A stretch of DNA of 64,000 nucleotides from positions 930,001 through 994,000 of the forward strand of contig NZ_CP020538.1 in NCBI RefSeq assembly GCF_002080435.1. Reading direction: 5' to 3'. Of the stretch, positions 41,141 to 49,894 are shown one piece after another. Numbering within the stretch: position 1 is the stretch's first letter; the number at the start of each line of letters is the position of its first letter. Made by a program: the position numbers and the translations under genes. Origin of the DNA: Sphingobium herbicidovorans. Lineage in GTDB: Bacteria; Pseudomonadota; Alphaproteobacteria; Sphingomonadales; Sphingomonadaceae. The notes under the pieces are model-generated. The model worked only from the letters and a program-made list of their open reading frames with translations. It made no database searches and was not told the DNA's origin.

Positions 41141-41935
41141 TCAGAGCGCTTCGATCATCAGGAGGTCATCTGCAAACTCCCGCAACGCACTGCCGTCTGC
41201 CCGGCCGCTTCGGATCGCCGTCAGCACGCGCTGCCAGGCGGCGCGATCCACGCTTTCGAACACTTGCGCCAGCTTTCTTTCGCCCTTGGCGTTAGCGAGG
41301 CGCAAGTCCGACGGAACCGCCGATCCGTCGCCCCTGAGCGCCAGACGCAGCGTGCGGCCGAAGCCAAGCGCATCGATCCGCTGGCCGGTGCCCGCGCTCC
41401 CAGCCGTGGCGATGCCTTCGAACAGCTTCTCACGCGCCCTGCCGCGCACCATGACGGCATGGGGGGTCCGCCAGAGATGGGTGAGGATGAGCGGCTGGCC
41501 CAGCGCGCGCAGCGTGCGCACCATCTCCAGCGCAGCGTGCGCGGGCGTGGCGAAGTCGCTTATCTGGCTGATCAGGATTGTCGAGGTCGCCGCCAGGTGC
41601 TCGATCAGATCGGCACGGTGGCGCAGCAGCGACGGATCGCCAGCATAGCGCTCCGCCAATTCGACGACCGCTCCTGCCTGTTCCGCGCGGTCGGCAAGCG
41701 CCAGAACAGCGTTCGCATCGGTCATGCCCGGGTCGGCGATTATGACGGCGCGGGCCCCCGCATCGATCGCCGCCACCCCACGTGTCGGCCAGTCCCCTTC
41801 CCCGGCGATCAGCATCGCCGTGGGGGAAGCCTCCTCCGTTTGCATGCGGAAGGAGACCGGCAAAGTGGCAAGCGTTTTGCTCAGCCGTTGCTGCAGACCA
41901 GGCGCTTCGGCGGCGATCGTCAATGGCACGGTCAT
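41141..41935 (-). CDS. Gfo/Idh-like protein lacking a nucleotide-binding motif
   Basis: 264 residues with no standard annotation. Its middle, AAIDAGARAVIIADPGMTDA through ALADRAEQAGAVVELAERYA, aligns by eye with the Gfo/Idh segment 'AL-x-AG-x-x-V-x-x-EKP' and the following helix (compare ALEAGIAVMSDKPATATLQE in the gene at 45403). The Lys of the EKP motif, important for catalysis, is replaced (ADP), and there is no GxGxxG Rossmann motif at the N-terminus. It is coupled by ATGA to the upstream true oxidoreductase. It could be a non-catalytic partner subunit; this is inference. Confidence 0.6.
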   Translation of the reverse strand: MTVPLTIAAEAPGLQQRLSKTLATLPVSFRMQTEEASPTAMLIAGEGDWPTRGVAAIDAGARAVIIADPGMTDANAVLALADRAEQAGAVVELAERYAGDPSLLRHRADLIEHLAATSTILISQISDFATPAHAALEMVRTLRALGQPLILTHLWRTPHAVMVRGRAREKLFEGIATAGSAGTGQRIDALGFGRTLRLALRGDGSAVPSDLRLANAKGERKLAQVFESVDRAAWQRVLTAIRSGRADGSALREFADDLLMIEAL

Positions 41936-42990
41936 GACAGCTCTCCGATAGCGGTTGCGCTTGCCTTGTTGGCGACGTCGATCGCGAAGTCGAAATCCTC
42001 AGCGACCGTGTCGAGCGTTGGCGCCGCACGCCTGTCTCCATGGGCGGCGGCGTGAAGCGCGCGCCATTCATCAACATAGCCGTTGCGATCAAATGGGCCG
42101 ATCTGCCGGATCGCGCCGGATGCATCGGTGATCGTCGCCACCGCGGACCCGCCATGCACATAGGACGGCGTGAACCGAATGCGCAGCACCTGCGCATCGG
42201 TCACCGCCTCCAGGTCCCAATAGGCTTCGCCATGGAGGTGCATCGTTCCTGCGAGCTGCACCGCGCGGCCGCCTGCCTGGCCAGCGATCAGATAGCCAAA
42301 CGGCGCAAGTTGACGTGCCGACCATATCTCCAGATCGCGCCAGTCCGGCAGAAGGCCGCGGACGAGCGGGAGGTCATGGACCGCCAGCCCCAGGATAAGG
42401 CTGTGGAACATCTGGCGGATCACCTCCGGCGTCATCTCGCCGGGCATGGAGAAGGCCATCTCGGGACGGCCGGTGACTTCAGTCGCCCAGTTCTCGAACC
42501 GGTCGTTGAGCGGCAGCACGATGCTGGACCGGATGCTGCGTACCCGCGCAGGGAAATCGCCAAGCGTCTCCTGCACCGCCCTCCATGCCGGGTCGAACAC
42601 ATGCATCGCGCCAACGATCACGGGGATACCCGTCTCCGCTGAAACATCCGCAATCGCCCGCGCTTCCTCCGCGCTGTTGGCTAGCGGCTTTTCGCACAGC
42701 ACGGCCTTTTTACCCGCGCGCATCGCGGCGATCGCCTGCGCGGCATGGAACTGCTGAGGGCTGCATATGGCGACGACATCGACCGCCGGATCGGCAAGCA
42801 TCGTTTCCAGCGAGCCGGTATGGCGCGCACTGGCGCCGGCCGCCACCGATGCCGCCAGATCGACATTCACATCCATCACGCAGGCTGGCGTGAAGAGATC
42901 CGGAAGATGAGCGAGCGTCGGCAGGTGAATGGCCTGCGTCACTGGTCCGGCCCCTGCGAAGCCGACGCCGAGGGCTTTGGTCGCGCTCAT
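41932..42990 (-). CDS. Gfo/Idh/MocA-family oxidoreductase (left arm)
   Basis: A 352-residue NAD(P)-dependent sugar dehydrogenase-type enzyme. The N-terminal Rossmann motif is GFAGAGPVTQAIHLPTL, and the catalytic EKP motif is intact in VLCEKPLANS. The ATG overlaps the upstream stop by 4 bases (ATGA), as does the next gene. In sugar-cleavage clusters such enzymes oxidise the C3 hydroxyl of a glycoside or free sugar. The substrate cannot be read from sequence. Confidence 0.9.
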   Translation of the reverse strand: MSATKALGVGFAGAGPVTQAIHLPTLAHLPDLFTPACVMDVNVDLAASVAAGASARHTGSLETMLADPAVDVVAICSPQQFHAAQAIAAMRAGKKAVLCEKPLANSAEEARAIADVSAETGIPVIVGAMHVFDPAWRAVQETLGDFPARVRSIRSSIVLPLNDRFENWATEVTGRPEMAFSMPGEMTPEVIRQMFHSLILGLAVHDLPLVRGLLPDWRDLEIWSARQLAPFGYLIAGQAGGRAVQLAGTMHLHGEAYWDLEAVTDAQVLRIRFTPSYVHGGSAVATITDASGAIRQIGPFDRNGYVDEWRALHAAAHGDRRAAPTLDTVAEDFDFAIDVANKASATAIGELS

Positions 42991-43871
42991 GCCGTGGCTC
43001 CGGTGAAATAGGGATGAGAGGCGAGGAAGTCGTAGGAGGACTGGCTGCTTTCCAATGGCGACGGCAGGTGCGGCACATCGACCTCGACGACGAACCAGCC
43101 ATCAAAACCGGCGGGCAGCGCGTCGAACACGGCGTCGAAATTAACGATGCCCCGGCCCGGCTCGGTCCAGATATGGCGGGTGCCAGTCGCCGTTACATAA
43201 TCATCTTCATAACGCATCACCTGACGGAACCCGGCGGGATCGACATCTTTCAGGTGCAGCCCCACCATTCGGTCAGCATAATCGGCGATGATCTGTTCGG
43301 GCGCCATCCCGGCCCAGAGCAGATGACCGGTGTCAGGTCCAAAGCCCAGGCTGGACCCGGCCGTCATATCGAGCACAGCGCGGGTTTCCTCTTCGGTCTC
43401 GACGATCATGGCGACATGCGGATGAAGGGCGAAGCGCACGCCCTCCGCAAAGCCCGCATCCGCAAGGAGGCCGAGTGTTTCGGCCATCCGCTTCGTCCGT
43501 TCCGCCGACGCATTTTCGCCCACGGCGGGGTTGGCGAAGCGCGCCATGTCGATGTTGCCCGCGACGAAGGTGCTATCGACGCCGAGCGCCGCCAGCGTTC
43601 CCGCATGCGCCTTGGCCTGTTCGATGATTGCGCTCTGCTTCTCTGGGCGATGGAAATCGCCCGCGAAGTAGCCGGGCGCCGGAGCAAAGCCGAACTCGTC
43701 CAGTATCGCCTTGTACTGCGGAACCGCCATGCCCGCGGGCACATCGGTATGAAGGGCGCGAAATCCTGTTTGCGCAAGATCCGCCAGAGCTTCGCGCAGA
43801 TTCTGTTCGGTGACGCAGGGCCCCATGGGGCCGAACACCCAGGGTAGCGGATTGATCGCAAGGCGCTTCAA
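42987..43871 (-). CDS. Sugar phosphate isomerase/epimerase family TIM-barrel protein (left arm)
   Basis: A 294-residue xylose isomerase-like/AP-endonuclease-2 fold protein. Likely metal ligands are in FALHPHVAM, GPDTGHLLWAG, GLHLKDVDP and VVEVDVP, and the segment HIWTEPGRGIVNFDAVFDAL is IolE/IolI-like. It is the first gene of the left arm; its start faces TetR across the palindromic operator. Related proteins isomerise or dehydrate keto-sugars formed by the Gfo/Idh partner. Confidence 0.88.
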   Translation of the reverse strand: MKRLAINPLPWVFGPMGPCVTEQNLREALADLAQTGFRALHTDVPAGMAVPQYKAILDEFGFAPAPGYFAGDFHRPEKQSAIIEQAKAHAGTLAALGVDSTFVAGNIDMARFANPAVGENASAERTKRMAETLGLLADAGFAEGVRFALHPHVAMIVETEEETRAVLDMTAGSSLGFGPDTGHLLWAGMAPEQIIADYADRMVGLHLKDVDPAGFRQVMRYEDDYVTATGTRHIWTEPGRGIVNFDAVFDALPAGFDGWFVVEVDVPHLPSPLESSQSSYDFLASHPYFTGATA

Positions 43872-43913
43872 CGAATATCCTCCCGCAGACGTACTCTGCT
43901 GCTTCCCTCCAAC

Positions 43914-43947
43914 TTATAGTGATGCTAAAGATTTAGGAAAGCTATAA
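43914..43947. promoter_or_regulatory. 34-bp nested palindrome: probable TetR operator
   Basis: Outer arms TTATAG (43914-43919) and CTATAA (43942-43947) enclose, with 5-base spacers on both sides, an inner palindrome CTAAA-GA-TTTAG (43925-43936). The arrangement is symmetric about one centre in the 106-bp divergent gap between TetR and the left-arm TIM-barrel gene. Such a site would suit two TetR dimers and lets one regulator control both arms. Confidence 0.75.
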
Positions 43948-43977
43948 ATTCGATGGCGGAAACGGTAGTGAGACGGA

Positions 43978-44565
43978 ATGAGCAAGCGCGGACCCTATGC
44001 GAAAGGACAGGAAAAGCGGGATGAAATCCTGCGCGCCGCGGTCGAGATTATCAGCCGCGACGGCTATCGCGGCGCCTCGCTCAGCCAGATCGGGCGGAGC
44101 ATCGGCATCGATAGCGCACACATCATCTACTATTTCTCATCGCGTGAAGTGCTGCTGCAGGAAGTGCTGCGCATCTGGGACGAAGGCAATGCCGCCCACA
44201 CCGCAGCAGACGCGGATATCTTTGCATGGATGGTGGAAGCGGCCCGGCGCAACACGAACACGCCGGGCCTGGTCCAGCTTTATACCGCCTTCGCAGCCGA
44301 AGCCGCCGATCCAGCGCATCCGGCGCATGATTTCTTTCGCGCGCGTTTCACTGCGCTGCAGGGGTACATCGCAGACGCAATCCGCAAGCGGCAGGTCGCA
44401 GGCAACGTCGCGCCGGCACTCGATGCCGATCATGCCGCGATGATGCTGATCGCGCAGGCCGACGGCCTTCAGGTGCGCTGGCTGGTCGATAGGTCGATCG
44501 ATATGGCGGCTGCCCTCGCAACCGAGATCGATCTCCTCCTTGGGAACGGGGGCGGACGAAAATGA
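43978..44565 (+). CDS. TetR-family transcriptional regulator
   Basis: A 195-residue repressor. The N-terminal helix-turn-helix (EKRDEILRAAVEIISRDGYR, IGRSIGIDSAHIIYYFSSRE) is typical; the C-terminal ligand-binding part is helical and uncharacterised. It is divergent from the left arm and its 3' end overlaps the DUF1080 gene by ATGA, so it probably autoregulates and controls both arms through the nested palindrome. Confidence 0.93.
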   Translation: MSKRGPYAKGQEKRDEILRAAVEIISRDGYRGASLSQIGRSIGIDSAHIIYYFSSREVLLQEVLRIWDEGNAAHTAADADIFAWMVEAARRNTNTPGLVQLYTAFAAEAADPAHPAHDFFRARFTALQGYIADAIRKRQVAGNVAPALDADHAAMMLIAQADGLQVRWLVDRSIDMAAALATEIDLLLGNGGGRK

Positions 44566-45398
44566 GCGACCCATATCGTGCCTTGTTCGATGGCAGCACG
44601 CTCGCCGGATGGCGAGCCATTCCTCGCGTCTACGGCGACTGGAAGCCCGGCGGCCCGGCGGTAGCCGACCTGATGAAGCAATATGGGATGGAGACGCCGC
44701 CCCATCCGGAGGCGCATCCGGCGGTCTGGCAGGTCGAGGACGGCGCGATCGTGGGCCGGCAGGCGAAACTCGGCTATGGCGGCTATCTCCTGTCCGAAGA
44801 AACGTTCGGCGATTTCGAACTGCTGCTGGAAATGCGGCCTGATTGGCCCGCCGATACCGGCGTGATGGTCCGGCGCCAGCGCGAGACCTGGGCAGGCTTC
44901 CAGATCCTGGTCGATCACCGGCCTTCGGGCAGCATTGGGGGTTTCTACGGCAACGGCCTCGCGGGCTTTTCCGCCGTGCCATTCGCCGTGGATGCGGTGC
45001 TGAACCCGGACGGTAGAGCGGCCGGCCTCAGGCCCGACGATCCGGCCACCAGCGTGGAACCGATGACGCCGGACAAGATCGCTCGCCTTTCCCATGCCGC
45101 GACTGTGGACGATTTCCTTGCCGTCTGGCGTTGGGGGGATTGGAACGAGCTGCGCGTCCGCTGCGTCGGCGGCGCGCTGCCGGTGATCACCACCTGGGTG
45201 AACGGCCTTCGCATCGCGCAGGTCGATGCCGGGGCGGTGCAATCGCCTGGCTACGATCCCGTCGCTGTCGCCGCTCTGTTGGGCGAGCGCGGCCACATCG
45301 CCTTTGAAGTGCATGATCATGACTCGCATTTTGGCGAGGCGCGCTGGGGACGCAATGCCGCCTGCCGCTGGCGGAACATCAGGATCAGGGAGCTCTAG
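44562..45398 (+). CDS. DUF1080 protein, 3-keto-disaccharide hydrolase family
   Basis: 278 residues with a LamG/concanavalin-like beta-sandwich: YRALFDGSTLAGWRAIPR, WQVEDGAIVGRQ, ADTGVMVRRQRETWAGFQI, HIAFEVHDHDSHFGEARW and the closing WRNIRIREL. This family includes enzymes that cleave 3-keto-glycosides by elimination. No signal peptide, so it should act in the cytoplasm, while many relatives are secreted. Coupled to TetR by ATGA. Confidence 0.85.
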   Translation: MSDPYRALFDGSTLAGWRAIPRVYGDWKPGGPAVADLMKQYGMETPPHPEAHPAVWQVEDGAIVGRQAKLGYGGYLLSEETFGDFELLLEMRPDWPADTGVMVRRQRETWAGFQILVDHRPSGSIGGFYGNGLAGFSAVPFAVDAVLNPDGRAAGLRPDDPATSVEPMTPDKIARLSHAATVDDFLAVWRWGDWNELRVRCVGGALPVITTWVNGLRIAQVDAGAVQSPGYDPVAVAALLGERGHIAFEVHDHDSHFGEARWGRNAACRWRNIRIREL

Positions 45399-45402
45399 AT
45401 CA

Positions 45403-46536
45403 GTGACGAACGACAGAAATGAACGGCGCCTGCGCTTCGCTCTGATCGGTGGAGGCCCCGGCTCCTTCATTGGCGGCGTACACCGTATCGCCGCCGAACT
45501 GGACCGCGAGATCGAACTGGTCGCGGGTGCCTTCAGCAGCGATGCCGATCGCTCGGCGCAAGCGGGCGCGGCGTACCGGATCGATCCGGCGCGCGCCTAT
45601 CCGGACTTGGCCACCATGCTTGCGGCGGAAGCCGCGCGGCCCGACGGCATAGATTTCGTGACAATCGCCACCCCCAATCACCATCACCTGCCCGCTGCAC
45701 GCGCCGCGCTGGAGGCGGGGATCGCGGTGATGAGCGACAAGCCGGCTACCGCCACGCTGCAAGAAGCGCGCGACTTGGCGGATATCGTCGCCGGCGCTGC
45801 CGTGCCCTATGCGCTGACATACACGTATTCCGGCTATCCGCTGGTGCGCGAGGCACGAGCCCGAATCGCGGCGGGTGAGATCGGGCAGGTGGTCAAGGTG
45901 ATCGTCGAATATTCGCAGGGCTGGCTCGCCGGCGCGGTCGACAGCAAGCAGGCGGCGTGGCGGCTCGATCCCGGCCGCGCGGGGGCCGGCGGATGCATCG
46001 CCGATATCGGCGTCCACGCCTTTCATCTGGCGGAGTTCGTCACCGGGCTTCACGTGACGCAACTGCTCGCCGATCTGGGATCGGTCGTGCCCGGCCGCAC
46101 GCTGGACGACGACGCCCAGTTGTTGCTTCGTTTCGATAACGGCGCGCGCGGCGCGCTCCTGGCCTCGCAGGTCATGATCGGCGAGCGTAATGGCCTGCGG
46201 CTGCGCATCCACGGCACGCGCGGAGGGATGGACTGGCGACAGGAAACGCCCAACAGGCTGGTCATCCACCATGGCGATGGCCGGACCGAGATCGTGCAAG
46301 CGGGCGACGCGTCGCTGGGTTCGGACGCGATGGCAGGCCTGCGCACGCCAGGGGGACATCCGGAAGGCTATCTTGAGGCCTTCGCCAACCTCTATCGGGA
46401 TTTCGCCACGCTGCTGCGCGGCGGCGCGGCCCCGCTGCTGCCGGGCATCAGCGATGGCCTGCGCGGTATGGCGCTGATCGAAACCGCCGTTCACGCCAGC
46501 CGCGAGGATAGCGGCTGGGTGCATCTCATCGTCTGA
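45403..46536 (+). CDS. Gfo/Idh/MocA-family oxidoreductase (right arm)
   Basis: 377 residues from GTG 45403. The Rossmann motif is ALIGGGPGSFIGGVHR, a recognised subgroup pattern; the catalytic motif is SDKPATA (DKP instead of EKP); HHH in PNHHHLPAA follows. Longer in-frame extensions would overlap DUF1080 by more than 170 bases and are rejected. Ends 11 bp before the second TIM-barrel gene. Together with that gene it mirrors the pair in the left arm. Confidence 0.9.
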   Translation: MTNDRNERRLRFALIGGGPGSFIGGVHRIAAELDREIELVAGAFSSDADRSAQAGAAYRIDPARAYPDLATMLAAEAARPDGIDFVTIATPNHHHLPAARAALEAGIAVMSDKPATATLQEARDLADIVAGAAVPYALTYTYSGYPLVREARARIAAGEIGQVVKVIVEYSQGWLAGAVDSKQAAWRLDPGRAGAGGCIADIGVHAFHLAEFVTGLHVTQLLADLGSVVPGRTLDDDAQLLLRFDNGARGALLASQVMIGERNGLRLRIHGTRGGMDWRQETPNRLVIHHGDGRTEIVQAGDASLGSDAMAGLRTPGGHPEGYLEAFANLYRDFATLLRGGAAPLLPGISDGLRGMALIETAVHASREDSGWVHLIV

Positions 46537-46547
46537 AGGAACACTCT

Positions 46548-47564
46548 ATGCGCACGATCAAGGGACCGGGCATTTTCCTGGCGCAGTTCATCGGGAATGA
46601 CGCGCCGTTCAACTCGCTGGACGCCATTGCGGATTGGGCGGCAGGCCTGGGCTACAAGGGGCTGCAGATTCCCTCCAACGATCCGCGCTTCCTGGATCTT
46701 GCGAAGGCTGCGGACAGCCAGGACTATTGCGACGAGATTGCGGGCAAGCTCGCGGACAAGGGCCTGTCCATCACCGAATTGTCGACGCACCTGCAGGGCC
46801 AGCTGGTCGCGGTGCACCCCGCTTATGACACGCTGTTCGACGGGTTCGCCGCGCCGGAGGTGAGGGGGCGGCCCGATGCGCGCCAACAATGGGCCGTGGC
46901 GCAGTTGAAGCTCGCCGCACGGGCCAGCCGCCGGCTCGGCCTCGCGGCCCACGCCACATTTTCAGGGGCGTTGGCATGGCCCTATTTCTACCCTTGGCCG
47001 CAACGGCCGGCAGGCATGATAGAAGAGGCCTTTGATGAACTGGCACGCCGCTGGCGGCCGATCCTTGACGCGTTCGATGAAAATGGGGTGGACTTGTCAT
47101 TCGAGATCCATCCCGGCGAGGATCTTCACGACGGCGCGACGTTCGAGATGTTCCTTGATCGCGTCGATCACCATCCGCGCGCGAACATCCTCTACGACCC
47201 CAGCCATTTCGTGCTGCAGCAGCTCGATTACCTCGCCTTCCTCGACATCTATCATGCGCGGGTAAAGAGCTTCCACGTCAAGGATGCCGAGTTCCGCCCT
47301 TCCGGGCGCGTAGGCGTCTATGGGGGCTATCAATCATGGGTGGACCGACCCGGTCGCTTTCGCTCGCTCGGTGATGGTCAGGTGGATTTCAAACAGATAT
47401 TTTCCAAGATGGCCCAATATGACTATCCGGGCTGGGCGGTTCTTGAATGGGAGTGCGCGCTGAAACACCCACAGGAAGGCGCTGCCGAAGGTGCGCCCTT
47501 CATCGCAAGTCACATCATCCCGGTCACCGACCGAGCGTTCGACGATTTCGCCAAAGGCGGTTAA
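46548..47564 (+). CDS. Sugar phosphate isomerase/epimerase family TIM-barrel protein (right arm)
   Basis: 338 residues, longer than the left-arm homologue. Metal-ligand regions: LSFEIHPGEDLHDG, ILYDPSHFVLQQ, SFHVKDAEF and AVLEWECA. The N-terminal strand starts at IFLAQFIGNDAPFNSLDAIA. The size and motifs are those of the AP-endonuclease-2 group that partners Gfo/Idh enzymes, which includes C-glycoside-deglycosylating enzymes, but no small DUF6379 partner is present. Last gene of the right arm. Confidence 0.88.
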   Translation: MRTIKGPGIFLAQFIGNDAPFNSLDAIADWAAGLGYKGLQIPSNDPRFLDLAKAADSQDYCDEIAGKLADKGLSITELSTHLQGQLVAVHPAYDTLFDGFAAPEVRGRPDARQQWAVAQLKLAARASRRLGLAAHATFSGALAWPYFYPWPQRPAGMIEEAFDELARRWRPILDAFDENGVDLSFEIHPGEDLHDGATFEMFLDRVDHHPRANILYDPSHFVLQQLDYLAFLDIYHARVKSFHVKDAEFRPSGRVGVYGGYQSWVDRPGRFRSLGDGQVDFKQIFSKMAQYDYPGWAVLEWECALKHPQEGAAEGAPFIASHIIPVTDRAFDDFAKGG

Positions 47565-47669
47565 GAATTGCGCTGTGCGCCCTCTACAGCGAGGGTGAGA
47601 CCGGAACCGCGTGCATAAGTTATCATGGGTTCATTCAGCGCGGAGGATCGCGCGCAAACAATGGCCGGT

Positions 47670-48461
47670 TCAGGCGATGAGGCGCCAACCTATCACCGCC
47701 AGTATCACGGCCAGCAAAGGTTGAAGGACGCGATCGGAAGCTCGGGTCGCCAGCAGCGAACCGATGATTATCCCCGGGATAGATCCGATCAGCAGGTTGA
47801 GCAGCAGCCAGCTATTCACATTGCCGATCCACAAATGGCCCAGGCCCGCGACCAGCGTGAGCGGCACGGCATGGACGATGTCCGTCGCCACCAGCCGCTG
47901 CAGACGCATGCGGATGGGATAGAGCGCCAGCAACAGCGTAGCCCCGATCGCTCCCGCCCCGACGGAGGTCAGCGTTACCATCGCCCCCAGCAACGCGCCG
48001 GCCGCCACCGTCATTGCGGGCTGGATCCGTGTGAAGCGGTCGGCCGTGCTGACGCGGCGGGCAAGCGCCCATCGGTGAAAACGACCCCGCAACAAGGTCG
48101 CGATCGCCGTTGCGATCAACACCGCGCCCAGCGCCGTGGTCACGATGCCGCTCTTGATCTGTTCGACATGCGCCTGTGACAGGATCAGCAACGTGATGAG
48201 CGCGGCGGGCAGACTGCCCATGCACAGCCGCTTGACGACCTCATAATCGGGTCCGCCGTCCGGGCCGCCATGGCGATGGTGGATCGCGCCACCCACCGAT
48301 TTCGTGATGGCGGCGAACCACAGATCGGTGCCGACCGCTGTTGCGGGCGCGACGCCGAACAGCAGAATGAGTATGGGCGCCATCAATGATCCGCCGCCAA
48401 CGCCCGTCAGCCCGACCATCAATCCGACGAACAGGCCTGCTACCCCGTGCAGCCAATCCAT
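47670..48461 (-). CDS. TauE/SafE-family sulfite/anion exporter
   Basis: 263 residues with about eight transmembrane segments and the two TauE repeats (LFVGLMVGLTGVGGGSLMAP; GALLGAMVTLTSVGAGAIGA). Transports sulfite, sulfoacetate or other organosulfur anions in relatives. Convergent with the right arm of the sugar cluster and divergent from the GST gene, so it belongs to neither. Confidence 0.9.
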   Translation of the reverse strand: MDWLHGVAGLFVGLMVGLTGVGGGSLMAPILILLFGVAPATAVGTDLWFAAITKSVGGAIHHRHGGPDGGPDYEVVKRLCMGSLPAALITLLILSQAHVEQIKSGIVTTALGAVLIATAIATLLRGRFHRWALARRVSTADRFTRIQPAMTVAAGALLGAMVTLTSVGAGAIGATLLLALYPIRMRLQRLVATDIVHAVPLTLVAGLGHLWIGNVNSWLLLNLLIGSIPGIIIGSLLATRASDRVLQPLLAVILAVIGWRLIA

Positions 48462-48625
48462 ATCGTGCCCCCGTTCGCCCTATTGCAGGCGACGGCTTAC
48501 GACCCCGCAGGCGGCGCATCCAGCCCCATGGCCGAGAAAATTTTCTCCTGCCGCGGGCGCCTGTCACATGGCCGCAAGGCCCGCCGCTCTCGACTTCCCT
48601 TCCCCGCCCCGTCTAAAGAAGGTGA

Positions 48626-49300
48626 ATGATGAAGTTGTTCATAGGCAATAAGGCTTATTCGAGCTGGTCGCTGCGCGGCTGGCTCGCCTGCAAGCTGAGC
48701 GGTCTGCCGTTCGAGGAGGTCGTGGTCCCACTCTATGACGAGGCGTGGGAAAAGCGGCGGGAGGGCGACGAATTCGCACCGTCCTCGGGCAAGGTGCCTA
48801 TACTGTGGGACGGCGACGACACGGTGGTCTGGGACAGCCTGGCGATCATCGAATATCTGAACGAAAAAACCGGCGGCGAGAAATTCTGGCCTACGGACGC
48901 GGCTGCCCGGGCGATGGCCCGTTCGATGGCGGCGGAAATGCATTCGAGCTTTGCCGCGCTACGCCGCGAGCACAGCATGAACATCCGCCAGATCTACCCG
49001 GCCGTACCGCCGTCCGAAGCCGTGGCCCACGACATTGCCCGGATCATGCAGCTTTGGGCCCAGGCGCGCGCGCGCCATGGCGGCACCGGCGATTTCCTGT
49101 TCGGTGAGTTCGCCGCTGCGGACGTCATGTTCGCGCCTGTCGTGACGCGCTTCATAACCTATCAGCTACCCGTCGCCCGCTTCGCCGAAGCCTATATGCA
49201 GGCGGTCATCGCTCATCCATGGATGCAGGAATGGATTGGCGGCGCGCAGGCGGAGGAATGGGTGATCGACCGGTTCGAGGCTCCCGCGCAACCGGGCTGA
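48626..49300 (+). CDS. Glutathione S-transferase family protein
   Basis: A 224-residue protein: N-terminal thioredoxin-like domain (KLFIGNKAYSSWSLRGWLAC, GKVPILWDGDDTVVWDSLAI) with Ser residues at the catalytic position, then an all-helical C-terminal domain. Most like the zeta/unclassified proteobacterial GSTs. The Shine-Dalgarno AAGG fits ATG 48629 better than 48626. The substrate is unknown. Confidence 0.92.
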   Translation: MMKLFIGNKAYSSWSLRGWLACKLSGLPFEEVVVPLYDEAWEKRREGDEFAPSSGKVPILWDGDDTVVWDSLAIIEYLNEKTGGEKFWPTDAAARAMARSMAAEMHSSFAALRREHSMNIRQIYPAVPPSEAVAHDIARIMQLWAQARARHGGTGDFLFGEFAAADVMFAPVVTRFITYQLPVARFAEAYMQAVIAHPWMQEWIGGAQAEEWVIDRFEAPAQPG

Positions 49301-49315
49301 ACCCCGAAAGAAAAC

Positions 49316-49363
49316 GAAAGAAAAAGGGCCTGAAAGCGGTTCGCCTTCGGCCCCTTGTTCTTT
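49316..49363. terminator. Bidirectional terminator between GST and ndk
   Basis: A-rich AAAGGGCC and the opposing GGCCCCTT...TTCTTT form an extended hairpin with poly-A on the left and poly-T on the right. It is placed between the converging GST (+) and ndk (-) genes, where it can serve both. Confidence 0.8.
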
Positions 49364-49381
49364 AATGCGACCGGCTAAAAA

Positions 49382-49804
49382 TCAGCCGACGATTTCTTCC
49401 GGCTTGAAGAAATAGGCGATTTCGATCGCGGCATTTTCTTCGCTATCCGAACCATGGACCGAATTGGCTTCGATCGATTCGGCATATTCCTTGCGGATGG
49501 TGCCTTCGTCCGCATTGGCGGGGTTGGTGGCGCCCATGATGTCGCGATTGCGCTTCACGGCGTCTTCGCCTTCCAGAACCTGGACGACGACCGGGCCGGA
49601 AATCATGAAGGCAACCAGATCAGCAAAGAAAGGGCGTTCCTTGTGAACGGCATAGAAGCCTTCGGCCTGTTCGCGGCTCATGCGGATGCGCTTGGATGCG
49701 ACGACGCGCAGGCCCGCTTCTTCCAGCTTCTTGGTCACGGCGCCGGTCAGGTTGCGGCGCGTGGCATCGGGCTTGATAATCGAAAAAGTGCGGGTCACGG
49801 CCAT
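49382..49804 (-). CDS. ndk: Nucleoside diphosphate kinase
   Basis: A 140-residue enzyme that equilibrates NTP and NDP pools. [20 protein letters not shown] at the N-terminus and the active-site segment [20 protein letters not shown] (catalytic His in VHGSDS) are complete. ATG 49804 gives the standard length; a start at 49885 would add 27 unrelated residues. It lies 90 bp downstream of holC on the same strand. Confidence 0.98.
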   Translation of the reverse strand: MAVTRTFSIIKPDATRRNLTGAVTKKLEEAGLRVVASKRIRMSREQAEGFYAVHKERPFFADLVAFMISGPVVVQVLEGEDAVKRNRDIMGATNPANADEGTIRKEYAESIEANSVHGSDSEENAAIEIAYFFKPEEIVG

Positions 49805-49894
49805 GAGGCTCAAAAGCTCCGGGTTGTTGGAATTGGCGCGCCCTTTAGACCGCGCCGCCCCACACCGCAAGGGGGCGTCGATCACCCGTGCGGG

